Part shown: positions 8,066 to 16,473 of the stretch, piece by piece
How positions within the stretch are numbered: the stretch's first letter is position 1
How the letters are laid out: every line of letters begins with the position of its first letter
Source of the DNA: an uncultured Candidatus Melainabacteria bacterium
Lineage (GTDB): Bacteria > Cyanobacteriota > Vampirovibrionia > Gastranaerophilales > Gastranaerophilaceae
Reading direction: 5' to 3'
DNA length: 64,000 bases
Assembly: GCA_934726055.1 (NCBI GenBank)
Contig: CAKVCZ010000003.1
Span: forward strand, 81,702 to 145,701
Position numbers and translations under genes: made by a program
The notes under the pieces: model-generated
The model's database searches: none
Told to the model about the DNA's origin: nothing
Seen by the model: the letters and a program-made list of their open reading frames with translations, nothing else

Positions 8066-9637
8066 TTATTTAATCGATACAAATTCAACATTTATATTTT
8101 CTTCTTGTAATTTTTTTTGTAAAGTTTGAATAGAAATTTCTACTTCTTTTGTGTTTTCTTTTTTTGATGCATACCCTGATTCTTTTAAAACGATTATTCC
8201 TTTTTTATGGTTAACACTTATAATTTCATAACTGTGGTTAGTGCCTATTGATATATTTCTAGCATACAAGTTACTGTTTCTCCAAAAAGTATCTTGAGGA
8301 CTTTCTGCTAACTTTATCTCTTCACTACGGAATGGAGTTGCATTATTTGTGTTTTTATTTTTATTATTATGAAAAGCTACTAATTTATTAGAGTCAAATA
8401 AATTAATTGAGAGTTCATTTGCAGAAACAATTTTGGAAGTTGTATTTTTACCTGTTAAAAGTTTAACAACATGAGTTGGCGATATTAATCCTTTTTCATT
8501 TCCTGTGCCTACATTTCCAGATTTTTCTAATTCTTGTCTAACAACATAAGCAAGAGCTTTAAATTCGCTGTCTCCATTGCTACCTGTATTTTTGTAATAT
8601 TGTTCCATTGCTTCTAAAGAATATTCATTACCATTAGATTTAGATCCAATTGTAACAGTTTTGTCAGGCAAATGTACGGTATATGAACCATCGACATTGC
8701 TTTCTACCATATTTTCAACTTTATCATGGAAATCTGCATCTTTTAATAATGTATTTATAACAGCATATATTGCACAATCAGCACTTTCTTTGCCTTGACT
8801 TATTTGACCATAATCTACTTTATTATTACCGCTAAGTGCTGCCAGATGAGTTTTTACATCATTAGAAACTTCTGATGGGTCTTTTTGTAATGTATGAAAA
8901 GAATCTCTATCTGATTCCATCTGTATTTTTCTACCAGAAGAAATACTTTGAGGTTTAGCCGGCTTTGCTTCTTGGAATTGCTCATTAGCAATTTTTTGAG
9001 CTTTTTCGATATCTTCCGGTTTCATTTTTTTTTCAAGTTTCTTTAATTTTTGTTCTGCTTGTTCAAGTGCTGGTTTATTAATGAAAGAAGAAGCAGTTTC
9101 TTGCATATCTGCTAAATCAGTGGCATTTGAAACATTTTCATCAGAAAATTCATTGTTACATTTATCTTTTTGTGTTGGAGTCATATCATTGCTGTTTATA
9201 CTCTTACACAATGAATTATTTCTGCTTATGTAGTTTTCATTTTTCTTAGCTTCGTTTAATTCATTTTGAGAAGAATCGAATTCTTCTTTTGCTTGGAGAT
9301 ATTCTTTATATGCCTCAATGTATTTTTGATTTTTAGCAATAAAACTTTTTGTTTCAGCTTCATTTAGTTTTCCATTTGCTATCAATAAATCCAATTGAGT
9401 AGAACCTACATCTCGTAGGCTATTCAGCAAATCTCCAATTTCAGGATTTTCTTTAGTACCGGATGGATGATTACAAATTTCATTATTTTGTGTATTTCCG
9501 AAAATGCTGCAGTTCATTCCTTGTGCAAAATTTTTACCGGTTTCAAAAAGTTGTTGACGGGCTGCATCAGCTTTTTTTTGTGCTACGTTAGCAGCGTTCT
9601 TTGCTTGTTGAAGATTTTTATCAATTGGTGGTGTCAT
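8066..9637 (-). CDS. Predicted calpain/papain-fold cysteine peptidase-like protein with coiled-coil N-terminus
   Basis: No named family is certain. Residues 1-230 are charged, Ala/Lys/Glu/Asn-rich and predicted helical or coiled coil, with no Sec signal. The C-terminal part looks like a C2 (calpain-like) peptidase: QGKESADC with Cys288 where calpains have Q-G-x-L-G-D-C, then NHSYEIISV with His468, followed by a beta hairpin (KGIIVLKESG) where calpains have the Asn/Pro-Trp stretch. The Gln-to-Cys spacing is one residue longer than usual and the Asn-Pro-Trp is not obvious, so activity is doubtful. A good AGGAG site precedes the ATG. A possible sigma-28 promoter lies upstream at 9667-9694. It is monocistronic. 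Confidence 0.55.
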   Translation of the reverse strand: MTPPIDKNLQQAKNAANVAQKKADAARQQLFETGKNFAQGMNCSIFGNTQNNEICNHPSGTKENPEIGDLLNSLRDVGSTQLDLLIANGKLNEAETKSFIAKNQKYIEAYKEYLQAKEEFDSSQNELNEAKKNENYISRNNSLCKSINSNDMTPTQKDKCNNEFSDENVSNATDLADMQETASSFINKPALEQAEQKLKKLEKKMKPEDIEKAQKIANEQFQEAKPAKPQSISSGRKIQMESDRDSFHTLQKDPSEVSNDVKTHLAALSGNNKVDYGQISQGKESADCAIYAVINTLLKDADFHDKVENMVESNVDGSYTVHLPDKTVTIGSKSNGNEYSLEAMEQYYKNTGSNGDSEFKALAYVVRQELEKSGNVGTGNEKGLISPTHVVKLLTGKNTTSKIVSANELSINLFDSNKLVAFHNNKNKNTNNATPFRSEEIKLAESPQDTFWRNSNLYARNISIGTNHSYEIISVNHKKGIIVLKESGYASKKENTKEVEISIQTLQKKLQEENINVEFVSIK

Positions 9638-9666
9638 GAATAGCTCCTAATATATATACAGTTCTT

Positions 9667-9694
9667 ATATTGGCTATAAATTTGTAAAAGTTTA
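9667..9694 (-). promoter_or_regulatory. Weak sigma-28-like promoter candidate upstream of the calpain-like gene
   Basis: On the minus strand TAAACTTT (7/8 to TAAAGTTT) is followed by a 12-bp spacer and GCCAATAT (6/8 to GCCGATAA). The spacer is one base longer than the usual 11. It lies 30-57 bp before the start codon. Confidence 0.3.
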
Positions 9695-9738
9695 AAATTT
9701 ACACCAGCATGTTTACATTAATTAACAAAAATTCTATA

Positions 9739-9776
9739 AAAAATAGCGACCTTCAAGTTAATGAAAGTCGCTATTT
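9739..9776 (-). terminator. Terminator of the PFOR gene
   Basis: On the minus strand AAATAGCGACTTTCA pairs with TTGAAGGTCGCTATTT around a short loop with one bulge, followed by a T-rich run. It lies just past the nifJ stop. Confidence 0.8.
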
Positions 9777-9794
9777 GAATTATGAAATATTTGA

Positions 9795-12700
9795 TTATTT
9801 CATCAATTCACCAACAGATTTATATACTGCCATGCGTTTTGCAGCATCAGATTCTGCTTGTGTATAAAGTGCTTCAGCAGCTTCAGGGTTAGTTTTCAAT
9901 AATGATTTATAACGACCTTCAGATCTGATGAAGTCTTGGTAGTTTCCGCTAGGATCTTTAGCATCCCATGTAAATGGATTTTCATTTGCAGGGTTGTATC
10001 TGTAAAGTGGGAAGTAACCAGCTTCAACAGCACGTTTTTGTTCTGTTTGTGTTTTACTCATATCGATACCATGAGCGATACAAGGAGCATAAGCGAAGAT
10101 GATAGATGGTCCATCATAAGCTTCAGCTTCTTGGAATGCTTTTAGAGTTTGGTTTCTATCTGCACCCAATGCAACTGATGCTACATAAACATATCCGTAA
10201 GACATGCTCATCAAGCCCATGTTTTTCTTGTATGTTGGTTTACCACCGGTAGCAAACTTAGCAACTGCACCTGTTGGTGTAGATTTAGAAGCTTGACCAC
10301 CTGTATTTGAGTAAACTTCAGTATCAAGAACTAAGATATTAACGTTTCTGTTTTGAGCTAATACGTGGTCAATACCACCGTATCCGATGTCGTTAGCCCA
10401 ACCATCACCACCGATAATCCAAATAGATTTATCTGTGAAGTAGTCAGAAAGTTCTTTAACTTTGCAAATAGTTTCGCAACCGCATTCTTTAGCGTATTTG
10501 TCGATAAGAACTTTTGCTTGGCTTTGAGCTTCAACTGCTTCAGGTGTTTTTGAGTTATCCCAGTATGTCATAACGTTGTTTAATGCATCTTTCAAATCCG
10601 CAGGTGCATCTTCTTTTGCAAGAATTGTTTCAACGTATGTTTTTAACATGCTTCTGTTTGAATCAACAGCTAATCTCATACCAAAACCAAATTCGGCATT
10701 ATCTTCAAATAATGAGTTAGCCCAAGCAGGACCTCTGCCTTCTTTAGTTTTTGTGTAAGGGATTGTTGGGAAAGTACCTGAGTAAATTGATGAACAACCT
10801 GTTGCGTTTGCAACGATAGCATTTTCACCAAATAATTGAGATACTAGTTTAACGTAAGGTGTTTCACCACAACCTGCACAAGCACCAGAGAATTCAAATA
10901 ATGGTTTTCTTAACATAGCACCTTTAAGTGTTTTTGTTGTGTTTTTGCCCATTACGTTGTCAGGAGTTGCATCAAAGAATTTTTCGTTTTCACTTTCACC
11001 TGCAGCATCTTCTTTTTCAATTGTTGACCAAGAAAGAGCCGGTGCTTCAGGTTTTCTTTGATTTACAGGACATTGATCTAAGCAAACGCCGCAACCTGTA
11101 CAATCTTTGCAATATACTTGAACTTTGAATTTTTCTCCGTTTGCGTTTGGTTTTGCATCAACTGCATTGAATGTTGCAGGTGCATTTTTCATATCGTCAG
11201 CTTCAATTAATTTAGTTCTGATTGCTGCATGAGGACATGCTGATGCACAGATACCGCACTGTAAGCATGCTTCGCTGTTCCAATGAGGAACTCTTGGTGC
11301 AATACCACGTTTTTCCAAACAAGCTGTGCCTGTTGGAATAACACCGTCAACTGACATAGCCGAAACAGGAATGTCATCACCTTTTTGACGCATTGATGGT
11401 TCAATGATTTTCTTTGCAAAATCATCTGCATCATCTGAAATTAATTTAACATCATCTGCATGAGCAACACCATCTAAACTTGCTGGAACAGGAACTTCTT
11501 CACAAGCGTTTACTGCTGCATCAATTAGGGCAATATTCATATTTACAACATCGTCGCCTTTTTTCTTGAAGGTCTTTTTAGTCATTTCTTTCATACCTTC
11601 AAGAGCTTGTTCAAACGGAATGATACCTGAAACTTTGAAGTATGCTACCATCATAACTGTGTTAGCACCTTTACCACGTAATCCAGGTTGTTCTTTGATT
11701 AATTTTTCAGCATCAATGTTGTAGAATTTAATTTTCTTATTGATGATTGTTTCTTGCATATCTCTTGTTAAATGAGCGAATGCTTCTTCTTTTGTATATG
11801 GAGAATTCAACAAGAAAGTACCGCCTTCTTTAATACCTTTTAACAAGTCATATCTGCCAATGTATGCATGAGCTGAGCATGATACAAAGTCAGGAGCTGT
11901 GATTAGATATGTAGATTTAATTTGTTTGTCGCCGAATCTCAAGTGAGAAACCGTAACACCAAATGATTTTTTAGAGTCATAAGCAAAGTATGCTTGAGCA
12001 TCTTTGTTTGTATATTGACCGATAATTTTAATTGAGTTTTTGTTAGCACCAACAGTACCGTCTGAGCCTAAGCCCCAGAACATACAATTTGTAGTTCCTT
12101 CAGGTTCCGTAACGATATGTTCTTCAACTTTTAAAGATTTATTAGTTACATCATCTTCAATACCAACAGTGAAACCGTGGAATCCGTTAGCTTCTGAATG
12201 TTTGTATATAGCTAATACCATAGATGGTGTAAATTCTTTAGAAGATAAACCGTAACGTCCGCCGATAACTCTGATGTCTTTGTTTTCTAATGCTGCAACT
12301 ACATCTAAGTATAAAGGTTCACCGATAGAACCGGGTTCTTTTGTTCTGTCTAAAACAGCAATTCTTTTAACTGATTTAGGTAGAGCTTCATTAAATCTTT
12401 TTACGTCGAACGGTCTGTATAATCTAATTTTAACTAAACCGTATTTAGTTCCTCTTGTTGCGTTTAAGTATTCGATAGTTTCTTCGATAGTTTCGCAACC
12501 TGAACCGATAGCTACGATAACGTCTGTTGCATCAGGTGCACCAACGTAATCGAACGGATGATATTGACGACCTGTAACTTTTGCAACTTTGTCCATATAT
12601 TCTTGAACAATGTCAGGTACAGCATCATAATATTTATTAACTGTTTCACGACCTTGGAAGTAAACGTCAGTGTTTTGAGCACCAACTTTACATACAGGAG

Positions 12701-13334
12701 CTTCAGGTCTTAAAGCTCTTTGTCTGAATTCTTCGATGTATTTTGGTTCAACTAATGATTTAATATCATCATAAGAAATTTCTTCAATTTTGTGAATTTC
12801 ATGAGAAGTTCTGAAACCATCAAAGAATTGTAAAAATGGAACTTTTGCTTTGTATGTTGATAAGTGAGCTACTAAAGCCAAATCCATTTCTTCTTGAACA
12901 CTGTTTGCAGCTAACATAGCATAACCTGTATTACGACAACCCATAACGTCAGTATGATCACCGAAGATTGCCAAAGATTGTGCTGCTAATGCACGAGCTG
13001 AAACATGCATTACATGAGGTAACATTTCACCTGCTGCTTTGTGCATTACAGGAATCATTAATAATAATCCTTGAGAAGCAGTGTAAGTAGAAGTTAGAGC
13101 ACCTGCTGCTAAAGAACCGTGTACAGCACCTGCTGCACCTGCTTCAGATTGCATTTCTGCAACTTTAACTTCTTTACCCCAAATGTTTTTTTTGTGTTGT
13201 GATGCCCATTCATCAACCCATTCACCCATTGTAGATGAAGGAGTAATTGGGTAAATTGCCGATACTTCGCTTAATGCATACGCAATGTGTGCGGCAGCGT
13301 AGTTACCGTCAACTGTTATTGTTTTGCCTGGCAT
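9795..13334 (-). CDS. nifJ: Pyruvate:ferredoxin (flavodoxin) oxidoreductase, single-chain
   Basis: Oxidatively decarboxylates pyruvate to acetyl-CoA and CO2, reducing ferredoxin or flavodoxin; it is the key step of anaerobic fermentative metabolism. At 1179 residues it has the full length of the homodimeric enzyme. Visible in order are the N-terminal domain (ISAIYPITPSS-type motif, here SAIYPITPSS), the central domain, two 4Fe-4S motifs (CLQCGICASACPHAA near 691 and CKDCTGCGVCLDQCPVNQ near 749), the cluster/TPP region ACAGCGETPY near 820 and the thiamine-Mg motif GGDGWANDIGYGG near 965. AAGGAGG lies 7 nt before the ATG. It is monocistronic with its own terminator. Confidence 0.97.
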   Translation of the reverse strand: MPGKTITVDGNYAAAHIAYALSEVSAIYPITPSSTMGEWVDEWASQHKKNIWGKEVKVAEMQSEAGAAGAVHGSLAAGALTSTYTASQGLLLMIPVMHKAAGEMLPHVMHVSARALAAQSLAIFGDHTDVMGCRNTGYAMLAANSVQEEMDLALVAHLSTYKAKVPFLQFFDGFRTSHEIHKIEEISYDDIKSLVEPKYIEEFRQRALRPEAPVCKVGAQNTDVYFQGRETVNKYYDAVPDIVQEYMDKVAKVTGRQYHPFDYVGAPDATDVIVAIGSGCETIEETIEYLNATRGTKYGLVKIRLYRPFDVKRFNEALPKSVKRIAVLDRTKEPGSIGEPLYLDVVAALENKDIRVIGGRYGLSSKEFTPSMVLAIYKHSEANGFHGFTVGIEDDVTNKSLKVEEHIVTEPEGTTNCMFWGLGSDGTVGANKNSIKIIGQYTNKDAQAYFAYDSKKSFGVTVSHLRFGDKQIKSTYLITAPDFVSCSAHAYIGRYDLLKGIKEGGTFLLNSPYTKEEAFAHLTRDMQETIINKKIKFYNIDAEKLIKEQPGLRGKGANTVMMVAYFKVSGIIPFEQALEGMKEMTKKTFKKKGDDVVNMNIALIDAAVNACEEVPVPASLDGVAHADDVKLISDDADDFAKKIIEPSMRQKGDDIPVSAMSVDGVIPTGTACLEKRGIAPRVPHWNSEACLQCGICASACPHAAIRTKLIEADDMKNAPATFNAVDAKPNANGEKFKVQVYCKDCTGCGVCLDQCPVNQRKPEAPALSWSTIEKEDAAGESENEKFFDATPDNVMGKNTTKTLKGAMLRKPLFEFSGACAGCGETPYVKLVSQLFGENAIVANATGCSSIYSGTFPTIPYTKTKEGRGPAWANSLFEDNAEFGFGMRLAVDSNRSMLKTYVETILAKEDAPADLKDALNNVMTYWDNSKTPEAVEAQSQAKVLIDKYAKECGCETICKVKELSDYFTDKSIWIIGGDGWANDIGYGGIDHVLAQNRNVNILVLDTEVYSNTGGQASKSTPTGAVAKFATGGKPTYKKNMGLMSMSYGYVYVASVALGADRNQTLKAFQEAEAYDGPSIIFAYAPCIAHGIDMSKTQTEQKRAVEAGYFPLYRYNPANENPFTWDAKDPSGNYQDFIRSEGRYKSLLKTNPEAAEALYTQAESDAAKRMAVYKSVGELMK

Positions 13335-13530
13335 AAAAAAACCTCCTTATAGTTATTATCCAGTACTGCTATTAAAAAAGACTTCCAATATCTTCTAAAA
13401 TGAACTATGATGACTATAAACAACAAAGTACAGCCAAAGTTCATTACCATTTTATTTTACTGCAAACACAAAAAAATAACCAAGAAAAAATTAATTTTTA
13501 CAAAAACTTCATAATAATGGTGAATATGGG

Positions 13531-13558
13531 TTGAAAATTTTTTATTTGGGTTTATAAT
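13531..13558 (+). promoter_or_regulatory. Promoter of the prepilin gene
   Basis: TTGAAA (13531-13536), a 16-bp spacer and TATAAT (13553-13558) lie about 55 bp before the prepilin start. It sits in the 280-bp divergent region between nifJ and the prepilin. Confidence 0.6.
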
Positions 13559-13614
13559 GTACTATATGAAAAATAACGAAGTATGGTTTTAATTAAATAA
13601 TGAAAGAGGAAACT

Positions 13615-14358
13615 ATGATTGATTTCAAAAAAAGTGTAGCATTTACTTTAGCAGAAACGCTTATTGTAATGGGTATTATCGGTGTTGTAGCAGCATTGAC
13701 AATTCCTAACTTAAACCAAGCAACAGGTGAAAAAGAAAAAGTTGCAAGAGTTAAAAAATTGTATTCAAATTTGGAAGATGCGATTGGTCGTACTGAAGCA
13801 ATTTATGGTCCATTATCAGAATGGGATACTGCAAACTTAACAGGTACTGTTTTGACGGGCAGAATGTCTGAATTTATGAAACATTCAAAAGAGTGCAGTT
13901 CTTCATTCTCAGGATGTTTTGCAAGCGGCATTAGTGCATATTCATCAAGCGGAACTGCTCCTGATGTTGCAAATAATGCAGCTTCATTTGTTACAGCAGA
14001 TGGATCTTCAGTTGGTGTTGTAAGTGCAGCTCCACGTACTGTAGTAGGTCAAAATGGAACTACATCTGTTGTAGATGGTGGTTTGGTTGTTTACATTGAT
14101 ATTGACGGACCAAATAAGGGTGAAAATAAAGTAGGTAAAGATGTATTCCAGTTCTATTTGAATTCACCTGATTATTTACTTACTCCGGCAGGACGTGGTT
14201 CTTATGGTACAGACGTTACTGATTGTACAACAAATTCAAATTGTACAGGTTGGGTAGTTGATTATGACAACTTAGATTACACAAAAACAGGTTCAGATGG
14301 TAAAACTTGTTCAACAGGTTCAGTTGTTTTAAATGCATCTAAAACAAGTTGTAAGTAA
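13615..14358 (+). CDS. Type IV prepilin / type II secretion pseudopilin-like protein
   Basis: Has a class III signal: short basic leader (MIDFKKSVA), cleavage before Phe of FTLAETLIVMGIIGVVAALT, and Glu at +5 of the mature protein, followed by one hydrophobic helix. The rest (247 residues in all) is a Ser/Thr/Gly/Asn-rich globular domain with several cysteines (about six) in pairs such as CSSSFSGC and CTTNSNC, likely disulphides in an extracellular protein. The start was set at 13615 because GAGG lies 6 nt before it; an in-frame ATG 15 nt earlier lies ahead of that site. A prepilin peptidase and assembly ATPase are not in the window. It could be a pilus subunit or a pseudopilin. Confidence 0.85.
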   Translation: MIDFKKSVAFTLAETLIVMGIIGVVAALTIPNLNQATGEKEKVARVKKLYSNLEDAIGRTEAIYGPLSEWDTANLTGTVLTGRMSEFMKHSKECSSSFSGCFASGISAYSSSGTAPDVANNAASFVTADGSSVGVVSAAPRTVVGQNGTTSVVDGGLVVYIDIDGPNKGENKVGKDVFQFYLNSPDYLLTPAGRGSYGTDVTDCTTNSNCTGWVVDYDNLDYTKTGSDGKTCSTGSVVLNASKTSCK

Positions 14359-14381
14359 TTTGAAAAGTATTTCATAACACT

Positions 14382-14416
14382 AAAAAGGATTGGTTTTATT
14401 CACCAATCCTTTTTTA
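14382..14416 (+). terminator. Terminator of the prepilin gene
   Basis: AAAAAGGATTGGT and ACCAATCCTTTTT arms with a short loop and a T-run. It lies between convergent genes, so it may also serve the minus-strand gene ending at 14432. Confidence 0.85.
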
Positions 14417-14431
14417 TAGACGTATTCTTGA

Positions 14432-14746
14432 TTATGGTAAATATTGTGTCCAATGTTCATCTAGGTTTTGGATGAATTTAGATGCATCGAGTACATCGTC
14501 TTTTGTAATTGGCGGTAAATCTGTAATCATTTTCAATGGTTCTGTTTCTTTTTTTATTTCTACTTCAGATATTCCTAAAAATGCAATTCCAAAGCTTTTT
14601 CCACAATGATTGCAATATAGTTTTACAACAAGCATCGAATCCTCTTGTCTGACTATTTCAATCGAGTTTTCATCAAAGTCTGATTTGCATTGTGAACAAC
14701 ATAAATTTTTCAATAATTCCGCTATTTTTATTTTTGTATTTTTCAT
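14432..14746 (-). CDS. Small zinc-ribbon protein of unknown function
   Basis: 104 residues with two cysteine knuckles, CSQC near 17-20 and CNHC near 45-48, spaced as in zinc ribbons, then a hydrophobic strand (GIAFLGISEVEI) and a helical tail ending in DEHWTQYLP. No enzyme motif is visible. AGGA lies 8 nt before the ATG. The gene points away from the dcw cluster and is convergent with the prepilin gene. Role unknown; a nucleic-acid or protein-binding adaptor is a guess. Confidence 0.7.
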   Translation of the reverse strand: MKNTKIKIAELLKNLCCSQCKSDFDENSIEIVRQEDSMLVVKLYCNHCGKSFGIAFLGISEVEIKKETEPLKMITDLPPITKDDVLDASKFIQNLDEHWTQYLP

Positions 14747-14845
14747 GATTTGTTTCCTATTTACCTAGCCATTATATACTACAAAAACATGTTTAAAAAT
14801 AGCCCAACTGTGGAATATTACTCATGTATTACAGGAGCCCTTATT

Positions 14846-14941
14846 ATGTTTACAATTTCTTTAGTAGTATTAGGTTTTATTGTTTACGCAGCTTGCGTAA
14901 TTGTTCCAAGTATTTTGGATGAATTGGTTAATTCTCATTAA
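14846..14941 (+). CDS. Tiny single-span membrane protein ahead of rsmH
   Basis: A 31-residue reading frame (MFTISLVVLGFIVYAACVIV and on) preceded by GGAG 8 nt before the ATG. It is one hydrophobic helix with a short acidic tail (SILDELVNSH). In-frame ATGs further upstream lack a ribosome site. It ends 24 nt before rsmH. Function unknown; the ribosome site and composition make it plausible but it is very short. Confidence 0.5.
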   Translation: MFTISLVVLGFIVYAACVIVPSILDELVNSH

Positions 14942-14950
14942 TCGTATTTG

Positions 14951-14959
14951 TGTTAAAAT
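14951..14959 (+). promoter_or_regulatory. Extended -10 placed for a leaderless rsmH transcript
   Basis: TGT-TAAAAT ends exactly 6 nt before the rsmH ATG and there is no Shine-Dalgarno. A transcript would begin at or next to the A of ATG. The same spacing occurs before fliI, purD and a TPR gene. Confidence 0.4.
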
Positions 14960-14965
14960 TCTTTT

Positions 14966-15901
14966 ATGGAAGAATTTACACATTATACGGTAATGAAAAA
15001 TGAAGCTGTCGATGCACTAAATTGCAAAGACGGTTTAGTTTATGTAGATGCAACATTAGGTGGTGGCGGACATAGTGAGTTGATTTTGCAAAGAATTCAG
15101 CCAAATGGTCGTTTAATTTCGTTTGATGTTGATGATGATGCAATTAATTTTGCAAAGAACAGATTAAAAAATTACAAAAACTTAACAATCGTAAAAGATT
15201 CTTATACAAATATTAAGAAAGTTTTACAAACTTTGAATATAAAAAAAATAACAGGCGGAATCCTTTTTGATTTGGGTGCTTCGTACCATCAGCTTACAAA
15301 ACAGGAACGTGGTTTTTCATTTTCAAAAGATGCTCCTTTAGACATGAGGTTTAATAAAGATGCGGATTTTACGGCAAAAGATGTCGTAAATACTTATAAT
15401 GAAGATGATTTGGTCAAAATCTTTAGTGAGTATGGTGAAGAACATTTTTCAAAAAGAATAGCAAAATCTATAATCGCTCAAAGACGTGTAAAATCAATCG
15501 ATACAACAGTTGAATTAGCTCAAATAGTAAAACAAGCTGTACCACCTCAAAAAAGTCGTATTCACCCTGCGACAAGGGTTTTTCAGGCAATCAGAATTGA
15601 AGTGAATAATGAGTTAAAAAATGTTAAAAATACTTTGAATGATGTGTTGGATTTATTAGATTATGGTGCTATAATAAGTGTAATAAGTTTTCATTCACTT
15701 GAGGACAGAATTGTAAAAGAGCAGTTCAAATATCATTCTGCAAAGTGTCATTGTCCAAAAGAACAGTTGATATGCAGATGTGAGCCTCCAAAGTTGGAAT
15801 TGGTTAATAAAAAACCAATTGTGGCGAGTGAAAAAGAACTTAAGGAAAACCCACCTTCTCGAAGTGCAAAGCTTAGAGTTGCAAAGTTCATTAAAAAATA
15901 G
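14966..15901 (+). CDS. rsmH: 16S rRNA (cytosine1402-N4)-methyltransferase
   Basis: Methylates C1402 in the ribosomal decoding site using SAM. 311 residues with the SAM loop VDATLGGGGHSELIL near 28-42, DLGASYHQL near 103-111, the ERGFSF/PLDMRF segment and the C-terminal FHSLEDRIVK and NPPSRSAKLR motifs of MraW. It is first in the classical order rsmH-ftsL-ftsI-murE. There is no clear ribosome site; a -10-like element 6 nt before the ATG suggests leaderless translation. Confidence 0.95.
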   Translation: MEEFTHYTVMKNEAVDALNCKDGLVYVDATLGGGGHSELILQRIQPNGRLISFDVDDDAINFAKNRLKNYKNLTIVKDSYTNIKKVLQTLNIKKITGGILFDLGASYHQLTKQERGFSFSKDAPLDMRFNKDADFTAKDVVNTYNEDDLVKIFSEYGEEHFSKRIAKSIIAQRRVKSIDTTVELAQIVKQAVPPQKSRIHPATRVFQAIRIEVNNELKNVKNTLNDVLDLLDYGAIISVISFHSLEDRIVKEQFKYHSAKCHCPKEQLICRCEPPKLELVNKKPIVASEKELKENPPSRSAKLRVAKFIKK

Positions 15902-15948
15902 TGATGTGGGTATGTGTATTGGAAATCAAGGGTAGGAAAAAGTAAAAA

Positions 15949-16401
15949 GTGCAACAAGAGTTGTTACATTTAACATATAACGAGTTTAATGAACTTGAAA
16001 GCTATGAGTTTGAACTTCCTCAAGAAACGGTTATTGAAGTTGACTTTGAACAAGAGGATCCTGAAAAAACCATGGCTATAAGAAAATTAAATTCAACATT
16101 GTGCGTATTGTTAGGATTATTGATTTTTGTTACTACTGTGAGCTATTATTTTGCAACTGCAAACGAAATGGCATTGAATAATCTAACCAAAGAAACAACT
16201 GTTTTTAATGATGAAAATGCTGAACTTGAAAATCAGCTTGATAAATTAAAATCGTTTAATAATGTAGATAAATCTATGCAAAAAAATAATTTGTTAAGCA
16301 AAGCAAAACAAGTTATTGAAGTGCAGGAAGTTAATTCAGCAAATGTAGCTAATAAAAAATTAGATAACCAAAAAGTATTTAATTGGTCAATCGGTTATTA
16401 A
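15949..16401 (+). CDS. ftsL: FtsL-like bitopic cell-division protein
   Basis: 150 residues: an acidic cytoplasmic N-terminus (1-45), one transmembrane helix at about 53-72 (LCVLLGLLIFVTTVSYYF) and an extracytoplasmic heptad-like region (ENAELENQLDKL). Size, topology and position between rsmH and ftsI match FtsL, which bridges FtsB/FtsQ and recruits FtsWI to the septum; sequence similarity cannot be judged by eye. The start is GTG (GTGCAACAAG) since no ATG lies early enough to keep the cytoplasmic region. Confidence 0.65.
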   Translation: MQQELLHLTYNEFNELESYEFELPQETVIEVDFEQEDPEKTMAIRKLNSTLCVLLGLLIFVTTVSYYFATANEMALNNLTKETTVFNDENAELENQLDKLKSFNNVDKSMQKNNLLSKAKQVIEVQEVNSANVANKKLDNQKVFNWSIGY

Positions 16402-16473
16402 TCCGTAAAATTTGCTTAACAATCATACATTTAATACTCCTTATGCTAAAATGATTATAGGGAAGTTTTTGTT

